The notes under the pieces: generated by a model
What the model was told of the DNA's origin: nothing
The model's input: the letters and a program-made list of their open reading frames with translations, nothing else
The model's database searches: none
Position numbers and translations under genes: made by a program
In this document: positions 37,010-48,712 of the stretch, piece after piece
Position numbering within the stretch: position 1 is the stretch's first letter
Layout of the letters: each line of letters opens with the position of its first letter
Assembly: GCF_002575655.3 (NCBI RefSeq)
Contig: NC_053036.3
Span: forward strand, 162,168,627-162,232,626
From: Aegilops tauschii subsp. strangulata
Lineage: Eukaryota; Streptophyta; Magnoliopsida; Poales; Poaceae
DNA: 64,000 nt
Direction of reading: 5' to 3'

Positions 37010-39097
37010 AAAGCTTTGCTTGTCCTCAAGCAATTCAGTTGATAAACTGAAAGTGATAAAGAAAAAAATTTACAAACTCTGTTTGCTCTTATTGTTGCAA
37101 ATATGTAAAGCCAGCATTCAAGTTTTCAACAAAGATTATGAACTAATCATATTCACAATAACACTTAGGTCTCACGTTTACTCATGTCAATGACATAATC
37201 AACTAGCGAGCAATAATAATAAATCTCGGATGACAACACTTTCTCAAAACAATCATGATATGATATAACAAGATGGTATCTCGCTAGCCCTTTCTGAGAC
37301 CGCAAAACATAAATGCACATCCCCTTTAAAGATCAAGGACTAACTAAACATTGTAGTTAATGGTAAAAGAGATCCAGTCATAGTCATACTCAATATAAAT
37401 TAATAGTAATGGATGCAAATGACAGCGGTGCTCTCCAGCTGGTGCTTTTTAATAAGAGGGTGAAGACTCAACATAAAAGTAAATAGATAGGCCCTTCACA
37501 GAGGGAAGTAGGGATTTGTAGAGATGCCAGAGTTCGATTTTGAAATAGAGATGAATAATATTTTGAGCGGCATACTTTCATTGTCAACATAACAACAAAG
37601 AGATCTCGATATCTTCCATGCTACTCACATTATAGGCGGTTCCCAAACAGAATGGTAAAGTTTATACTCCCCCTCCACCAACAAGCATCAATCCATGGCT
37701 TGCTCGAAACAACGAGTGCCTCCAACTAACAAGAGTCCCGGGGGAGTTCTGTTTGCAATTATTTTGATTTGATTTGCATAAAGCATGGGACTGGGCATCC
37801 CGGTGACCAGCCATTTTCTCGTGAGTGAGGAGCGAAGTCCACTCCTCTTGAGAATAACCCGCCTAACATGGAAGATACAGACAGCCCTAGTTGATATATG
37901 AGCTATTCGAGCATACAAAACAGAATTTCATTTGAAGGTTTAGAGTTTGGCACATACAAATTTACTTGGAACGGCAGGTAGATACCGCATATAGGAAGGT
38001 ATAGTGGACTCATATGGAATAACTTTGGGGTTTAAGGGATTGGATGCACAAGCAGTATTCCCGCTTAGTACAAGTGAAGGCTAGAAAAAGACTGGGAAGC
38101 GACCAACTAGAGAGCGACAACAGTCATGAACATGCATTAAAATTAATAAACATTGAGTGCAAGCATGAGAAGGATATAATCCACCATGAACATAAATATC
38201 GTGAAGGCTATGTTGATTTTGTTTCAACTACATGTGTGAACATGTGCCAAGTCCAGTCACTTGAATCATTCAAAGGAGGATACCACCCTACTATACCACA
38301 TCACAATCATTTTAATAGCATGTTGGCACGCAAAATAAACCATTATAAACTCCTAGCTGATTATGCATGGCATAAGCAACTATAATCTCTAATTGTCATT
38401 GCAAACATGTTTATTCATAATAGGCTGAATCAGGAACGATGAACTAATCATATTTACAAAAACAAGAGAGGTCGAGTTCATACCAGCTTCTCTCATCTCA
38501 ATCAGTCCATCATATATCGTCATAATTGCCTTTCACTTGCACGACCGAACGATGTGAATAATAATAATAGTGCACGTGCATTGGACTAAGATGGAATCTG
38601 CAGGAATTCAATAAACAGGAGAAGACAAGGCAATATGGGCTCTTGGTTAAATCAACAATAATGCATATAAGAGCCACTTCAACATTTTCATTATGGTCTT
38701 CTCCTCTCGACCTCCAAAGAAAAGAAAAGAAATAAAACTATTTACACGGGAAAGCTCCCAACAAGCAAAAGAAGAACGAGAAATCTTTTTGGGTTTTCTT
38801 TTAATTACTACTACTACAGCATGAAAAGTAAATTAGCTAAAAGCTACAACTATTTTTTTTCTTAAGGTTTTTCAAACACACAAGAAGAAAGCATAAAAAG
38901 GAAAATAAACTAGCATGGATAGTACAATGAAAAAGTATGAGCACCGACAACTAGCATGAGTGTGTGAATATGAATGTAATGTCGGTGAGAAATACGTACT
39001 CCCCCAAGCTTAGGCTTTTGGCCTAAGTTGGTCTACTGCCACGGTTGGCCTGGCGGATATCCAAAGTTGCAGTCGGGGTCGTACTGTGATGCAGCAG
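37010..39097 (-). other. Element E 3' non-coding internal region
   Basis: 2.1 kb of AT-rich DNA without a supported gene, collinear with 29140-31305 of element D. It includes an internal polypurine motif at 38998-39011, just after the third ORF. Confidence 0.72.
38998..39011 (-). other. Internal polypurine-tract-like motif in element E
   Basis: The minus strand reads AAGCTTGGGGGAGT, identical to the terminal tract 2002 bp away and to the two copies in D. Confidence 0.65.
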
Positions 39098-40053
39098 CTA
39101 TTGCCTCATGAGCTGCCGCTTGGAGGCGAGCTGTCTCCGTCCTCCTCTTATACTCGTTCGCCTCCTCCCTGGTATGACATATCTCCCCTTTGCCTGAAAG
39201 TCAAAGAGGGTAGGAGCAGGGAGAACAATATTGACAGCGTGATGCCTGTCAAAGATTAGTCGGTACTGGAGAGGTGGTTCATTCCTCTCAACAAACTGGT
39301 GGCGAACCATGGCATTAAAATCTAGACAAGCAGGAGGCAATTCCATATCATAATCACGAATAGGTATCTCAAGATAATTAGCTAGACGGGTTGCATAAAT
39401 TCCCCCAAACAAATCCCCATTTAAACTGTTATTATGCAACCTACGCGCCACAATAGCTCCCGGATTATAATGTTTATCTCCTAATACAGCACTCCTAAGA
39501 ACACTGAGATCAGGAACACACATGTGGCATGCGTCATCCTTACCGTTTATGCATCGGCCTATAAAGATATCAAAATAATTTATAGCAGGAAAATGAATAC
39601 TCCCTATGGTAGCTCGTGTTATTTCTCTAGATTCCCCCATTGTGATACTAGCAAGAAAATCTCTAAACTCAGATTTGCGAGGTTCACTAGGACTACCCCA
39701 TTGCGGGAGTTTACAAGAAGTAGTAAAATCCTCTAGGTCCATGGTATAGGATTTATCATAAGGATCAAACAGGACCGTGTGAGAGTTGCGTGATGATGAA
39801 AATCCAAATCTTCTCACAAAGGAATCAGTAAGGTAATAGTGTTGGAGGCACTTATCTGACACGAAGCCTTCCAAATCAGCGTTACGCACATATGCCTCAA
39901 ATTCCTCCATAATTCCGGCTCGGACCATGAAGTTTTCTGACGGCCATTCACAAGGCCGCACTTGAGCTTCTCTTGGTGGTTCATCGTCCGCATCGCGGCG
40001 GCCCTGGGTCCTTGCTTCCTTGAAGAACCACCTTGGTACATTTTCCTAAACAT
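39098..40053 (-). pseudogene. Element E third ORF (Athila ORF-1-like), frameshifted near the start
   Basis: A start codon at 40053 opens MFRKMYQGGSSRKQGPRAAA in one frame. From about 39961 the main body of roughly 285 residues continues in another frame to 39098 (ENFMVRAGIMEEFEAYVRNA, FGGIYATRLANYLEIPIRDY), ending basic. A one-base-type indel near 39960 separates the two. The protein is predicted soluble, with no signal peptide or clear membrane helix, and has a basic N-terminus and C-terminus. It belongs with element D's ORF and resembles the plant Athila ORF-1 group, of unknown function. It sits where envelope genes lie in retroviruses, but nothing in it supports an envelope role. Confidence 0.7.
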
Positions 40054-40778
40054 ATTTCTTCCTCTGAAAAATTTCTGAAAATTTTAGTAGCTCAAAATAA
40101 AAGTGAACCAAACTCAACAAAATTAATAGTAACTACTCCCACAAGTGCCTAGAGACTATATCATGCATTAGAACTACTTGGCACCATATAAATTTGACAT
40201 GCAAGCTCAAGAACAGGGTCACCTAGGCAGCAAAAATTTGCAATGAATAAAGCACTAGAACAAAAACTAATTGGACCATTGGAGGAGTCACATAATGAAG
40301 AATAATCCCCCAAAGCAGTTTTGTGAGTGGAGCTTTGAGCTAGGAGATCTAAAATCGCAGCAAAATGAGCTAGAACTCGTGCTTGAGCTGGTAGGTGATT
40401 TTTTGGGAGGAAGAAGGAGTGTGTGGTGGCTGGAATAAGTGGAGGGGAGCCACCATGGGCCCATGAGGCAGGGGGCGCGCCTGGGGGGTGGGCGCGCCCT
40501 GGACCCTCGTGGCCAGGTGCTTGCTCCCCCTGATGTGTTCTCAGTGCCAGATATTCTCAAATATTCCAGAAAAATCATATTTCAATTTCGGGGCATTTGG
40601 AGAACTTTTATTTTCGGGGTATTTTTTATTTCACAGATAATTCAGAAAACTGACAGAAAAATACTATTTTTGCTTTATTTAATCTAAATAACAGGAAGTA
40701 AATGGAGGGTACAGAAGGTTGTGCCTTCTAACTTCATCCATCTCATGCTCATCAAAAGGAATCCACTAACAAGGTTGA
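40054..40778 (-). promoter_or_regulatory. Internal leader with LTR-like GC-rich block, before the third ORF of E
   Basis: Between the protease stop and the third ORF lies a 725 bp stretch. It contains a GC-rich block (40452-40515, ATGAGGCAGGGGGCGCGCC then CCCTCGTGGCC) closely like the block in the LTR leaders of E, B and F2. A pyrimidine-rich leader follows in the reading direction. This looks like a second promoter or leader serving the third ORF. No TATA box is obvious. The short frame 40288-40578 within it is not supported as a gene. Confidence 0.5.
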
Positions 40779-43477
40779 TCAGGTCTTGTTAACAAACTCA
40801 TTTCGAATAACATGAAACCGGAGAAATTTCGAATAACACGATGTTACCTCAACGGGGATATGCACATACCCAACGATAAGAATATCATATCTCTTCTTGA
40901 CAGTAGGAAGAGGAAATTCAAAACCTCCAATAGTAATAGTTGAAATTTTTCCAATAGAATTGATACTGTGGACTTGAGGTTGTTTCCTCGGAAAGTGTAC
41001 CGTATGCTCATTACCATTAACATGAAAAGTGACATTGCCTTTGTTGCAATCAATAACAGCCCCTGCAGTATTCAAAAAGGGTATTCCCAGAATAATAGAC
41101 GTACTATCGTCCTCGGGAATATCAAGAATAACAAAGTCCGTTAAAATAGTAACGTTTGCAACCACAACAGGCACATCCTCACAAATACCGACAGGTGTAG
41201 CAGTTGATTTATCAGCCATTTGCAAAGATATTTCAGTAGGTGTCAACTTATTCAAATCAAATCTACGATATAAAGAGAGAGGCATAACACTAACACCGGC
41301 TCCAAGATCACATAAAGCAGTTCTAACATAGTTTCTTTTAATGGAGCATGGTATAGTTGGTACTCCTAGATCTCCAAGTTTCTTTGGTATTCCACCCTTA
41401 AAAGTATAATTAGCAAGCATGGTGGAAATTTCAGCTTCCGGTATCTTTCTTTTATTTGTAAAAATATCCTTCATATACTTAGCATAAGGATTCATTTTAA
41501 GCATATCAGTCAAACGCATACGCAAGAAGATAGGTCTAATCATTTCAGCAAAGCGCTCAAAATCCTCATCATCCTTTTACTTGGATGGTTTGGGAGGAAA
41601 AGGCATGGGTTTCTGAACCCATGGTTCCCTTTCTTTACCGTGCTTCCTAGCAACAAAGTCTCTCTTATCATAACGTTGATTCTTTGATTGTGGGTTATCA
41701 AGATCAACAGCAGGTTCAATTTCTACATCATTATTATTGCTAGGTTGAGCATCAACATAAACATCATCATTAACATTATCACTAGGTTCATGTTCATTAC
41801 CAGATTGTGTTTCAGCATCAGAGATAGAAATATCATTGGGATTCTCAGGTGTGTCAACAACAGGTTCACTAGAAGCATGTAAAGTCCTATCATTATTCTT
41901 TTTCTTCCTTTAGAAGGACTAGGTGCATCAACATTAGTTCTATGAGAATCTTGCTCAATTCTTTTAGGGTGGCCCTCAGGATACAAAGGTTCCTGAGTCA
42001 TTTTACCCCCTCTAGTCACAACTCTAATAGCATTATCATCTTTCTTATTATTTGATTCAATGAGCAAGTCATTCTGAGCTTTAAGCACTTGTTCTACTTG
42101 AGTGGTAACCATAGAAGCATGTTTACTAATAAGTTTAAGTTCACCTTTAGCTCTAGACATATAATCACTCAAGTGTTCAATCATATAAGCATTACGTTTC
42201 AATTGTCTACCAAAATAAGCGTTAAAATCTTCTTGCTTAACCATAAAATTATCAAACTAATCTAAGCATTGGCTAGCAAACTTAGTAGGCGGGATTTCAG
42301 CTTTATCATATCTATAGAGAGAATTTACCTTTACTACCTGTGTCGGGTTATCAAGACCATGTTTTTCTTCAATAGGTGATGAATTAAGACCATGTATTTC
42401 TTCAACAGGAGGTAAATTCTTAACATCTTCAGCTTTAATACCTTTTTCTTTCATAGATTTCTTTGCCTCTTGCATATCTTCAGGACTGAGAAATAGAATA
42501 CCCCTTTTCTTCGGAGTTGGCTTAGGAGTTGGTTCAGGAAGTGTCCAGTTATTTTCATTAGTCAACATATTATTCAATAGAATTTCAGCTTCATCAATAG
42601 TTCTTTCCCTGAAAACACAACCAGCACAACTATCCAGGTGGTCTCTGGAAGCATCGGCTAGTCCATTATAAAAGATATCAAGTATTTCATTTTTCTTGAG
42701 AGGATGATCAGGCAAAGCATTAAGTAATTGGAGAAGCCTCCCCCAAGCTTGTGGGAAACTCTCTTCTTCAATTTGCACGAAATTATATATTTCCCTTAAA
42801 TCAGCTTGTTTCTTATGAACAGGGAAATATTTAGCAGAGAAGTAATAAATCATATCCTGGGGACTACGCACACAACCAGGATCAAGAGAATTAAACCATG
42901 TTTTAGCATCACCCTTTAATGAGAACGGAAATAATTTAAGGATATAATAGTAGCGAGTTTTCTCATCATTAGTGAACAGGGTAGCTATATCATTTAATTT
43001 AGTAAGATGTGCCACAACAGTTTCAGATTCATAGCCATAAAAAGGATCATATTCAACCAAAGTAATTATCTCAGGATCAACAGAGAAATCATAATCCTTA
43101 TCATTAACAAAGATAGGTGAAGTAGCATAAGCAGGGTCATATTTCATTCTAGCATTCAAAGATTTTTCTTTGAGCTTTACTAATAATTTCTTAAGATCAC
43201 TTCTATCATTGCAAGCAAGAAAGTCTCTAGCAGTTTCTTCATCCATAACATAACCCTCAGGCACAACAGGTAATTCATATCTAGGGGAAGAATCTTCATC
43301 ATCACTTTCATCAATATTATCAGTTTCAATAATTTCATTCTCTCTAGCCCTAGCAAGTTGTTCATCAAAAAATTCACCTAGTGGCACAGTAGTATCAAGC
43401 ATAGAAGTAGTTTCATCATAAGTATCATGCATAGCAGAAGTGGCATCATCAATAACATGCGACATATCAGAATTCAT
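40779..43477 (-). pseudogene. Element E gag-protease
   Basis: Gag starts at ATG 43477. An acidic N-terminus is followed by the retrotransposon gag core (about residues 145-260: FPFSLKGDAKTWFNSLDPGC, SFPQAWGRL). A TAG at 42257-42259 is followed by the same frame (VKQEDFNAYFG) until a frame change near 41910. Then comes TAA at 41577-41579, and an open frame from 41543 to 40779 with the protease active site CDLGAGVSVMP and the flap-side motif IILGIPFLNTAGAVID. The order gag-protease with nothing after it shows that pol is missing, not merely mutated. Related to B's Gag and protease but clearly different in sequence. Confidence 0.87.
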
Positions 43478-43663
43478 AGTAGAAGCAGGTTTATAGGTGT
43501 CGCAAGCTTACTCAAAACAGAAGGTGAATCAAGTGCAGAGCTAGATGGCAGTTCCTTACCTCCCCTCGTAGTTGAGGGATAGATCTTGGTTTTTTCGTCT
43601 TTCAAGTTCCTCATAGTGACCAGTAGATATAAATCCCAAGTGACTCAAAGAATAGAGCTATGC

Positions 43664-43681
43664 TCCCCGACAACGGCGCCA
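43664..43681 (-). other. Element E primer-binding site
   Basis: The minus strand reads TGGCGCCGTTGTCGGGGA, 11 bases inside the 5' LTR. This is the same spacing and nearly the same sequence as in B. Confidence 0.82.
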
Positions 43682-43692
43682 GAAAATAGTCT

Positions 43693-45078
43693 TGATAACC
43701 CACAAGTATAGGGGATCGCAACAGTTTTCGAGGGTAGAGTATTCAACCCAAATTTATTGATTTGACACAAGGGGAGCCAAAGAATATTCTCAAGTATTAG
43801 CAGTTGAGTTGTCAATTCAACCACACCTGGATAACTTAGTATCTGCAGCAAAGTATTTAGTAGCAAAGTAATATGGAAGTAACGGTAACAGTGGCAAAAG
43901 TAACGGTAGCAGTTTTGTAGTGATTGTAACAGCAGCAACGGAAAAGTAACTAAGCAAAGAACAATATGTGAAAAGCTCGTATGCATTGGATCGGTGATGG
44001 AGAATTATGCCGGATGTGATTATTCATGTAACAGTTATAACATAGGGTGACACAGAACTAGCTCCAGTTCATCAATGTAATGTAGGCATGTATTCCGAAT
44101 ATAGTCATACGTGCTTATGGAAAAGAACTTGCATGACATCTTTTGTCCTACCCTCCCGTGGCAGCGGGGTCCTATTGGAAACTAAGGGATATTAAGGCCT
44201 CCTTTTAATAGAGTACCGGACCAAAGCATTAACACATAGTGAATACATGAACTCCTCAAACTACGGTCATCACCGGGAGTGGTCCCGATTATTGTCACTT
44301 CGGGGTTGCCGGATCATAACACATAGTAGGTGACTAATGACTTGCAAGATAGGATCAAGAACTCACATATATTCATGAAAACATAATAGGTTCATATCTG
44401 AAATCATGGCACTCGGGCCCTAGTGACAAGCATTAAGCATAGCAAAGTCATAGCAACATCAATCTCTGAACATAGTGGAATACTAGGGATCAAACCCTAA
44501 CAAAACTAACTCGATTACATGATAAATCTCATCCAACCCATCACCGTCCAGCAAGCCTATGATGGAATTACTCACGCACGGCGGTGAGCATCATGAAATT
44601 GGTGATGGAGGATGGTTGATGATGACGATGGCGACGGATTCCCCTCTCCGGAGCCCCGAACGGACTCCAGATCAGCCCTCCCGAGAGAGATTAGGGCTTG
44701 GCGGCGGCTTCGTATCGTAAAACATGATGAATCCTTCTCCCTGATTTTTTCTCCCCGAACACCGAATATATAGAGTTGGAGTTGAGGTCGGTGGAGCTCC
44801 AGGGGGCCCACGAGGCAGGGGGCGCGCCCCCACCCTCGTGGACTGGGTGTGGGCCCCCTGGTCTTGATTATTTCGCCAGTATTTTTTATTATTTCCAAAA
44901 ATAATCTCCGTGAAGTTTCAGGTCATTCCGAGAACTTTTATTTCCGCACAAAAATAACACCATGGCAATTCTGCTGAAAACAGCGTCAGTCCGGGTTAGT
45001 TCCATTCAAATCATGCAATTTAGAGTCCAAAACAAGGGCAAAAGTGTTTGGAAAAGTAGATACGGTGGAGACGTATCA
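43693..45078 (-). repeat. Element E 5' LTR
   Basis: This is the direct repeat of 35592-36995, ending at GTATCA 45078 and followed by the GGTAT duplication. It contains a GC-rich block at about 44806-44845 with arms CCACGAGG/CCTCGTGG in inverted order. Confidence 0.94.
44763..44772 (-). promoter_or_regulatory. TATA box of the element E 5' LTR
   Basis: The minus strand reads CTATATATTCG around here, just downstream of the GC-rich block in the direction of transcription. It is also present in the other LTR near 36662-36671. Confidence 0.5.
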
Positions 45079-45083
45079 GGTAT

Positions 45084-46774
45084 CTGTCTGCGGACATCGC
45101 GCACAGGCTTCCTGTTAAGGACCAATTCATCCCCACTCCAGAGCCCGGCGAAAGTGTTGTATTTATCCCTCACTTCCTCCGCGGGCTAGGGTTTCCCCTC
45201 CACCCCTTCGTCCGAGGCCTCATGTTACTATGGCATATAGATTTCCATGATCTAGCCCAAAATTCTTTCCTCCACATCTCGGCGTTCATCGCCGTGTGTG
45301 AGGCGCTACTCCGCATCCCCCCACACTTCGGCCTATGGCTAAAAGTCTTCAATGTGAAGCCGAAGGTGGCCGACGGGCAGCATGTGGACTGCGGCGGTGC
45401 CATGGTGAGCAAGATCCCCAACGCCGTTTGGCCTAAGGGGGCCTTCATGGAGACTATCAAGGTGTGGTAGCAGGAGTGGTTCTACATCACCGAACCACGC
45501 GACGCCAACTGGGCGGCCACCCCTGAGTTCAGATCTGGACCCCCTATGCGGCTCACCTCCTGGACCACCAAGGGCCTAGAATGGGGATCCATGGTGGAAG
45601 TGTCGATGCTGCAAAAGCGCATCACAAACATGATAGGCAAGAACACCAGTCTCACTAACATGATTCAGGTGATACTCTTCCGCCGGATCCTTCCCTGCCA
45701 ACTCTGGCCCTCCCACATGTGGGAGTTCAATCCGGAAGATCCGCGGACCTTGAAGCTCGGCACAACGCATGAAGACATCTGGAAGCTGCTCTTCAAGGCC
45801 CAGAAAACGTGGCCGAAGAAGACCGAAGACATCGGTCTTGACAGCGAGAATCCGGCCACACCGGTAAGTGTGTTATTCCCAAATATATATTTGATCAATA
45901 AGTTTTTAGGCATAATGAGTTTCCGTCCCTTGTACAGGGCTGGATTGCAAAGGCGGAGTGGATCAAGTGTCCGGCCCCGCTACCTGAAGACCCGGCCGAA
46001 CCCCAGCTGACGAAGATGCTGGTCCCAGCGCCCTATCAAGCGCCGGAGGAGAAGGGCAAGAAGAAGAAGGGCAAGGAGGACAAGGGCGACCTCCGCTGCA
46101 AGGGTCCTTCGGACGCAGTGTCCGGAGAGACCGAAAGCCCCTCCTCCCATGAGGGAGATGAAGACGACGAGGGGGAGGAGGTGGAAAGCGACTCCCCTCT
46201 TAAGGGGAGGAAGAAGAAGAGGGCAGCCTCCACAGACCCGGAGGAGGAGGCGCCCAAGAGGGGGAAGATTGCCCTCTTGGATGGTTCGGATTCGGAAGCC
46301 GAACCCATCCCCAAGAGGCTTCCCAGGGTGAAGCCCTTGGCCGAATCGTAAGCATCAAAGGATTTATTACATGTATTCGGTCCTCTATGTTTTTAATATA
46401 ACATATTATACTATGTGTATTTCAGCCCCACTCACGACCTCCCCAACCCTTCACTATCTGAGGGGAGTTCTCTGCCGCCCAAGATGGTAGAGAGCGAGAC
46501 GCCTCCGCGAGCCTCTCCGCCAATCATCACAGACGACACCGAGGTGTTGTCCCGAAGGACCTCCCTAGGCCACAGAGGAGTGAGCGAGGCGGCCGAAACG
46601 GCGCCCGAGGGTAATACCTCGGTTGCCAAAGACATGGGGGGTGCGATCCCCATGGCGACCGACGGTGGGGGCCCTGACCAGTCCGGCCCCCAGCCGGACA
46701 TCGTTCCGGAGACCCATACGGCTCCGGAATCGGGCGAGCATTCTCCTTTGAAGGAGGGGGAGCATCAGCTCTAA
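45084..46774 (+). pseudogene. Opposite-strand ORF of H, copy 1: exons 1-3
   Basis: The frame cut by E resumes at 45084 and encodes a globular domain (GLGFPLHPFVRGLM, HISAFIAVCEALLR, DCGGAMVSKIPN) to TAG at 45468-45470. It then continues (EWFYITEPRDANW, LPCQLWPSHMWEFNP). This is the domain family known as putative gypsy-type transposon (Transposase_28 in Pfam terms, from memory). A phase-0 GT-AG intron of 74 bp fits at 45864-45937, and exon 2 is a Lys/Glu/Asp-rich linker. A 78 bp phase-2 intron fits at 46348-46425, and exon 3 ends in a frame break near 46772. Function is unknown; such extra ORFs are recorded in plant gypsy elements. The premature stop and frame break make it a pseudogene. Confidence 0.75.
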
Positions 46775-47171
46775 CGGTGACCTCCACTAATCCGGAGGCG
46801 CCGAATGCTCTGATGGAAGCACTACGACGTGCCTCCATCATGGAGGAGCACCGAACCCTGATGGGTGTGGTAGTTGAGAAGGTTCAATCCGCCAAGAGCG
46901 GCTGAACGAAGCCTTCACCAGCCTACTAACAGGCTTCGAGGTATGTAACGTAATGCTCTAGACGCTTTTCATATGAAGCAAATATACCTGTATATAGATA
47001 GTAGCCCCTGAGACTCTGTTCGGTTTTGAAATAGCCGAAGGGATCACATAGTATTCGAAAGAGGTGACATACTTTTCTATGTTATAACAGGATTCCCTAT
47101 TGGCGGCAACCGCCCAGGCCGCTGAAGTTTCCGAACTCAATCAGAAACTAAAGCTGGCTGATGATGAGATG
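46775..47171 (+). pseudogene. Opposite-strand ORF of H, copy 1: following exons
   Basis: After the frame break the family sequence continues (TSTNPEAPNALMEALRRASI) to about 46940, with one further single-base frame disturbance near 46903. A GT-AG intron fits at 46941-47090, containing the string TAGTAGCCCCTGAGACTCTG. A short exon follows from 47091 (DSLLAATAQAAEVSELNQKL). It breaks off near 47171, where copy 2 begins. Confidence 0.6.
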
Positions 47172-47195
47172 CCATAATAAGCAAAGGCGCCGATG

Positions 47196-48553
47196 CTCCA
47201 TGGCCAAAGGTTTCCTTCCCGAAGATGTCCAACTTATGGCAGCGGGAGTGGTTTTACATCACAGCTCCCCGAAGTACTAAGTGGGTAGCTGCCCCGTCTT
47301 TCGTTCGGGCCCCCCGCCACAACTGGCGTCATGGGTCAACAAGGGGCTGGACTGGGGGCCAGTTAATGACGTGCCGACATTGCAGAGTCGTATCCGAGAT
47401 CTCCTCAAGAGAGATGTCAGCCTTGTCAAGGTAATACAAGTCATGCTAGTTCGTCGGGTCCTGCCATGCCAACGTCGACCTCTTCGTATGTGGGAGTTCA
47501 ACCCGGAAGGACCACGAACTATTCAACAATTCTTTGGCGTGACGCTCAAAGAGATGTATGGATTGTTCTTCATATCACGAATAAAGTGTCCGGACACCAC
47601 CGAGGATGCGGGCCTGAACTGCAATCGTCCAGATACCCACGTAAGTAATTCTGCGGCCGAAAATGCTGTCTTTTTATTCATCACAACATCATTCTGAAAA
47701 ATCGCTCTTTGACCAGGACTGGATAAAAAAGGCGTAGATGATCAGGTGTTCGGCCCCCCTTCCCGAAGGCTCACGGGATCCTGTAATAGCTAGGATGCTT
47801 GAGCATGCACCTTATCAAGTGCCATCAGAGGAAGATAAAGGGAGGAATAAAGAAGCCGAAAGCGGGCCTCACGCATTACTCATCCAAACCGGGGGGATTA
47901 GTGTCTCCGCGAAGGAGGATAACCGGGGAGAAGAATCTAAAATTCCCTCTCCCCAAGGAAGGAAGAGGACCGCCTCTGAAGACTTGGAAACGAGGGTTTC
48001 CAAACGAGGGAAGAAACCTTCGCCAGGGGGCCCTGCCCCGGAGGGCATCCTTACCGCACAGTGCCCGCAAGGGGATCAGCCCTCCACCGAGCTGTAAGTG
48101 AACAAGAGTACTTTTGGTAAATATATCCTACTTCATCTCCGAGGACAATAACCGAGACGTATGTCTTGCAGTTCGGATCATAGCCCTTCTCGACAGAGTT
48201 CGTCTTCGGGGGATCTTCTTCCGGAGATGATGGAGAGCGAAACGCCTCCCCCCATCTCCTCGCCTCATGAGGCGGACGACCCTGAGGTGTCGTCACAGAG
48301 GATTTCTCCTGATCCTCCAAGGCCGGAAGGTAACCCTTAGGCCACCCGAAGTCCGGAGTATTCGGCTCCTAAGGAGAGCAACAGAAAGAGTCCGGGACTG
48401 TCCGGTGCACGACCGGACGCACTGATGGGTCTTCTGGAGCAAGCGGCTATCTCAAAGGCGCATCGTACTTTAATGGGTACGGTGGTTGAAAGGATTTCAT
48501 CCGCCAAAAGTGGGTTGCATGAAGCTTTTATGAGCCTGCTAAAAGGCTTTGAG
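47196..48553 (+). pseudogene. Opposite-strand ORF of H, copy 2 (partial duplicate)
   Basis: The globular domain appears a second time from its middle (LASWVNKGLDWGPVNDVPTL, LPCQRRPLRMWEFNPEGPRT), clearly diverged from copy 1. The same exon pattern follows: GT-AG introns fit at 47641-47716 (76 bp) and 48094-48171 (78 bp). The next exon (HRTLMGTVVERISSAKSGLH) ends at 48553, where a GT donor starts an intron to 48712. Its 5' part (before about 47290) is out of frame. Matching intron sizes and order in both copies point to duplication of a genomic segment or recombination between two related elements. Confidence 0.7.
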
Positions 48554-48563
48554 GTACGCAAAG

Positions 48564-48588
48564 TAATATATATATATATATATATATT
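48564..48588. repeat. (AT)n microsatellite
   Basis: About 12 AT units lie inside the intron 48554-48712 of the H ORF. Confidence 0.9.
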
Positions 48589-48712
48589 ACGGTACCGCAC
48601 ACGCTAGGTGTGCCCTATACAGATAGTAGCCCCTGAGACTCTGGTTGCTGTCCAAAGGCGGCAAATAGAGGATCATAGTCCCAGGTAATGATCATCTTGC
48701 TTTCATGTGCAG

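Larger units (their letters stand above)
35592..45078 (-). mobile_element. Complete non-autonomous Athila-like element E
   Basis: This 9.5 kb minus-strand element has LTRs of 1404 and 1386 bp (TGATAACCCACAAG...CGTATCA). It has a TGGCGCC-class primer site, gag, protease, a third ORF and a polypurine tract, and is flanked by the duplication GGTAT (35587-35591 and 45079-45083). The interior of 6.7 kb contains no reverse transcriptase, RNase H or integrase on either strand. The duplication and near-identical LTRs show that it transposed as a unit, so enzymes must have come from another element. Confidence 0.94.

Noticed and set aside
39098..40053. Envelope gene in element E
   Set aside because: The protein has no signal peptide, membrane anchor or cleavage motif. 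Position alone is not enough.
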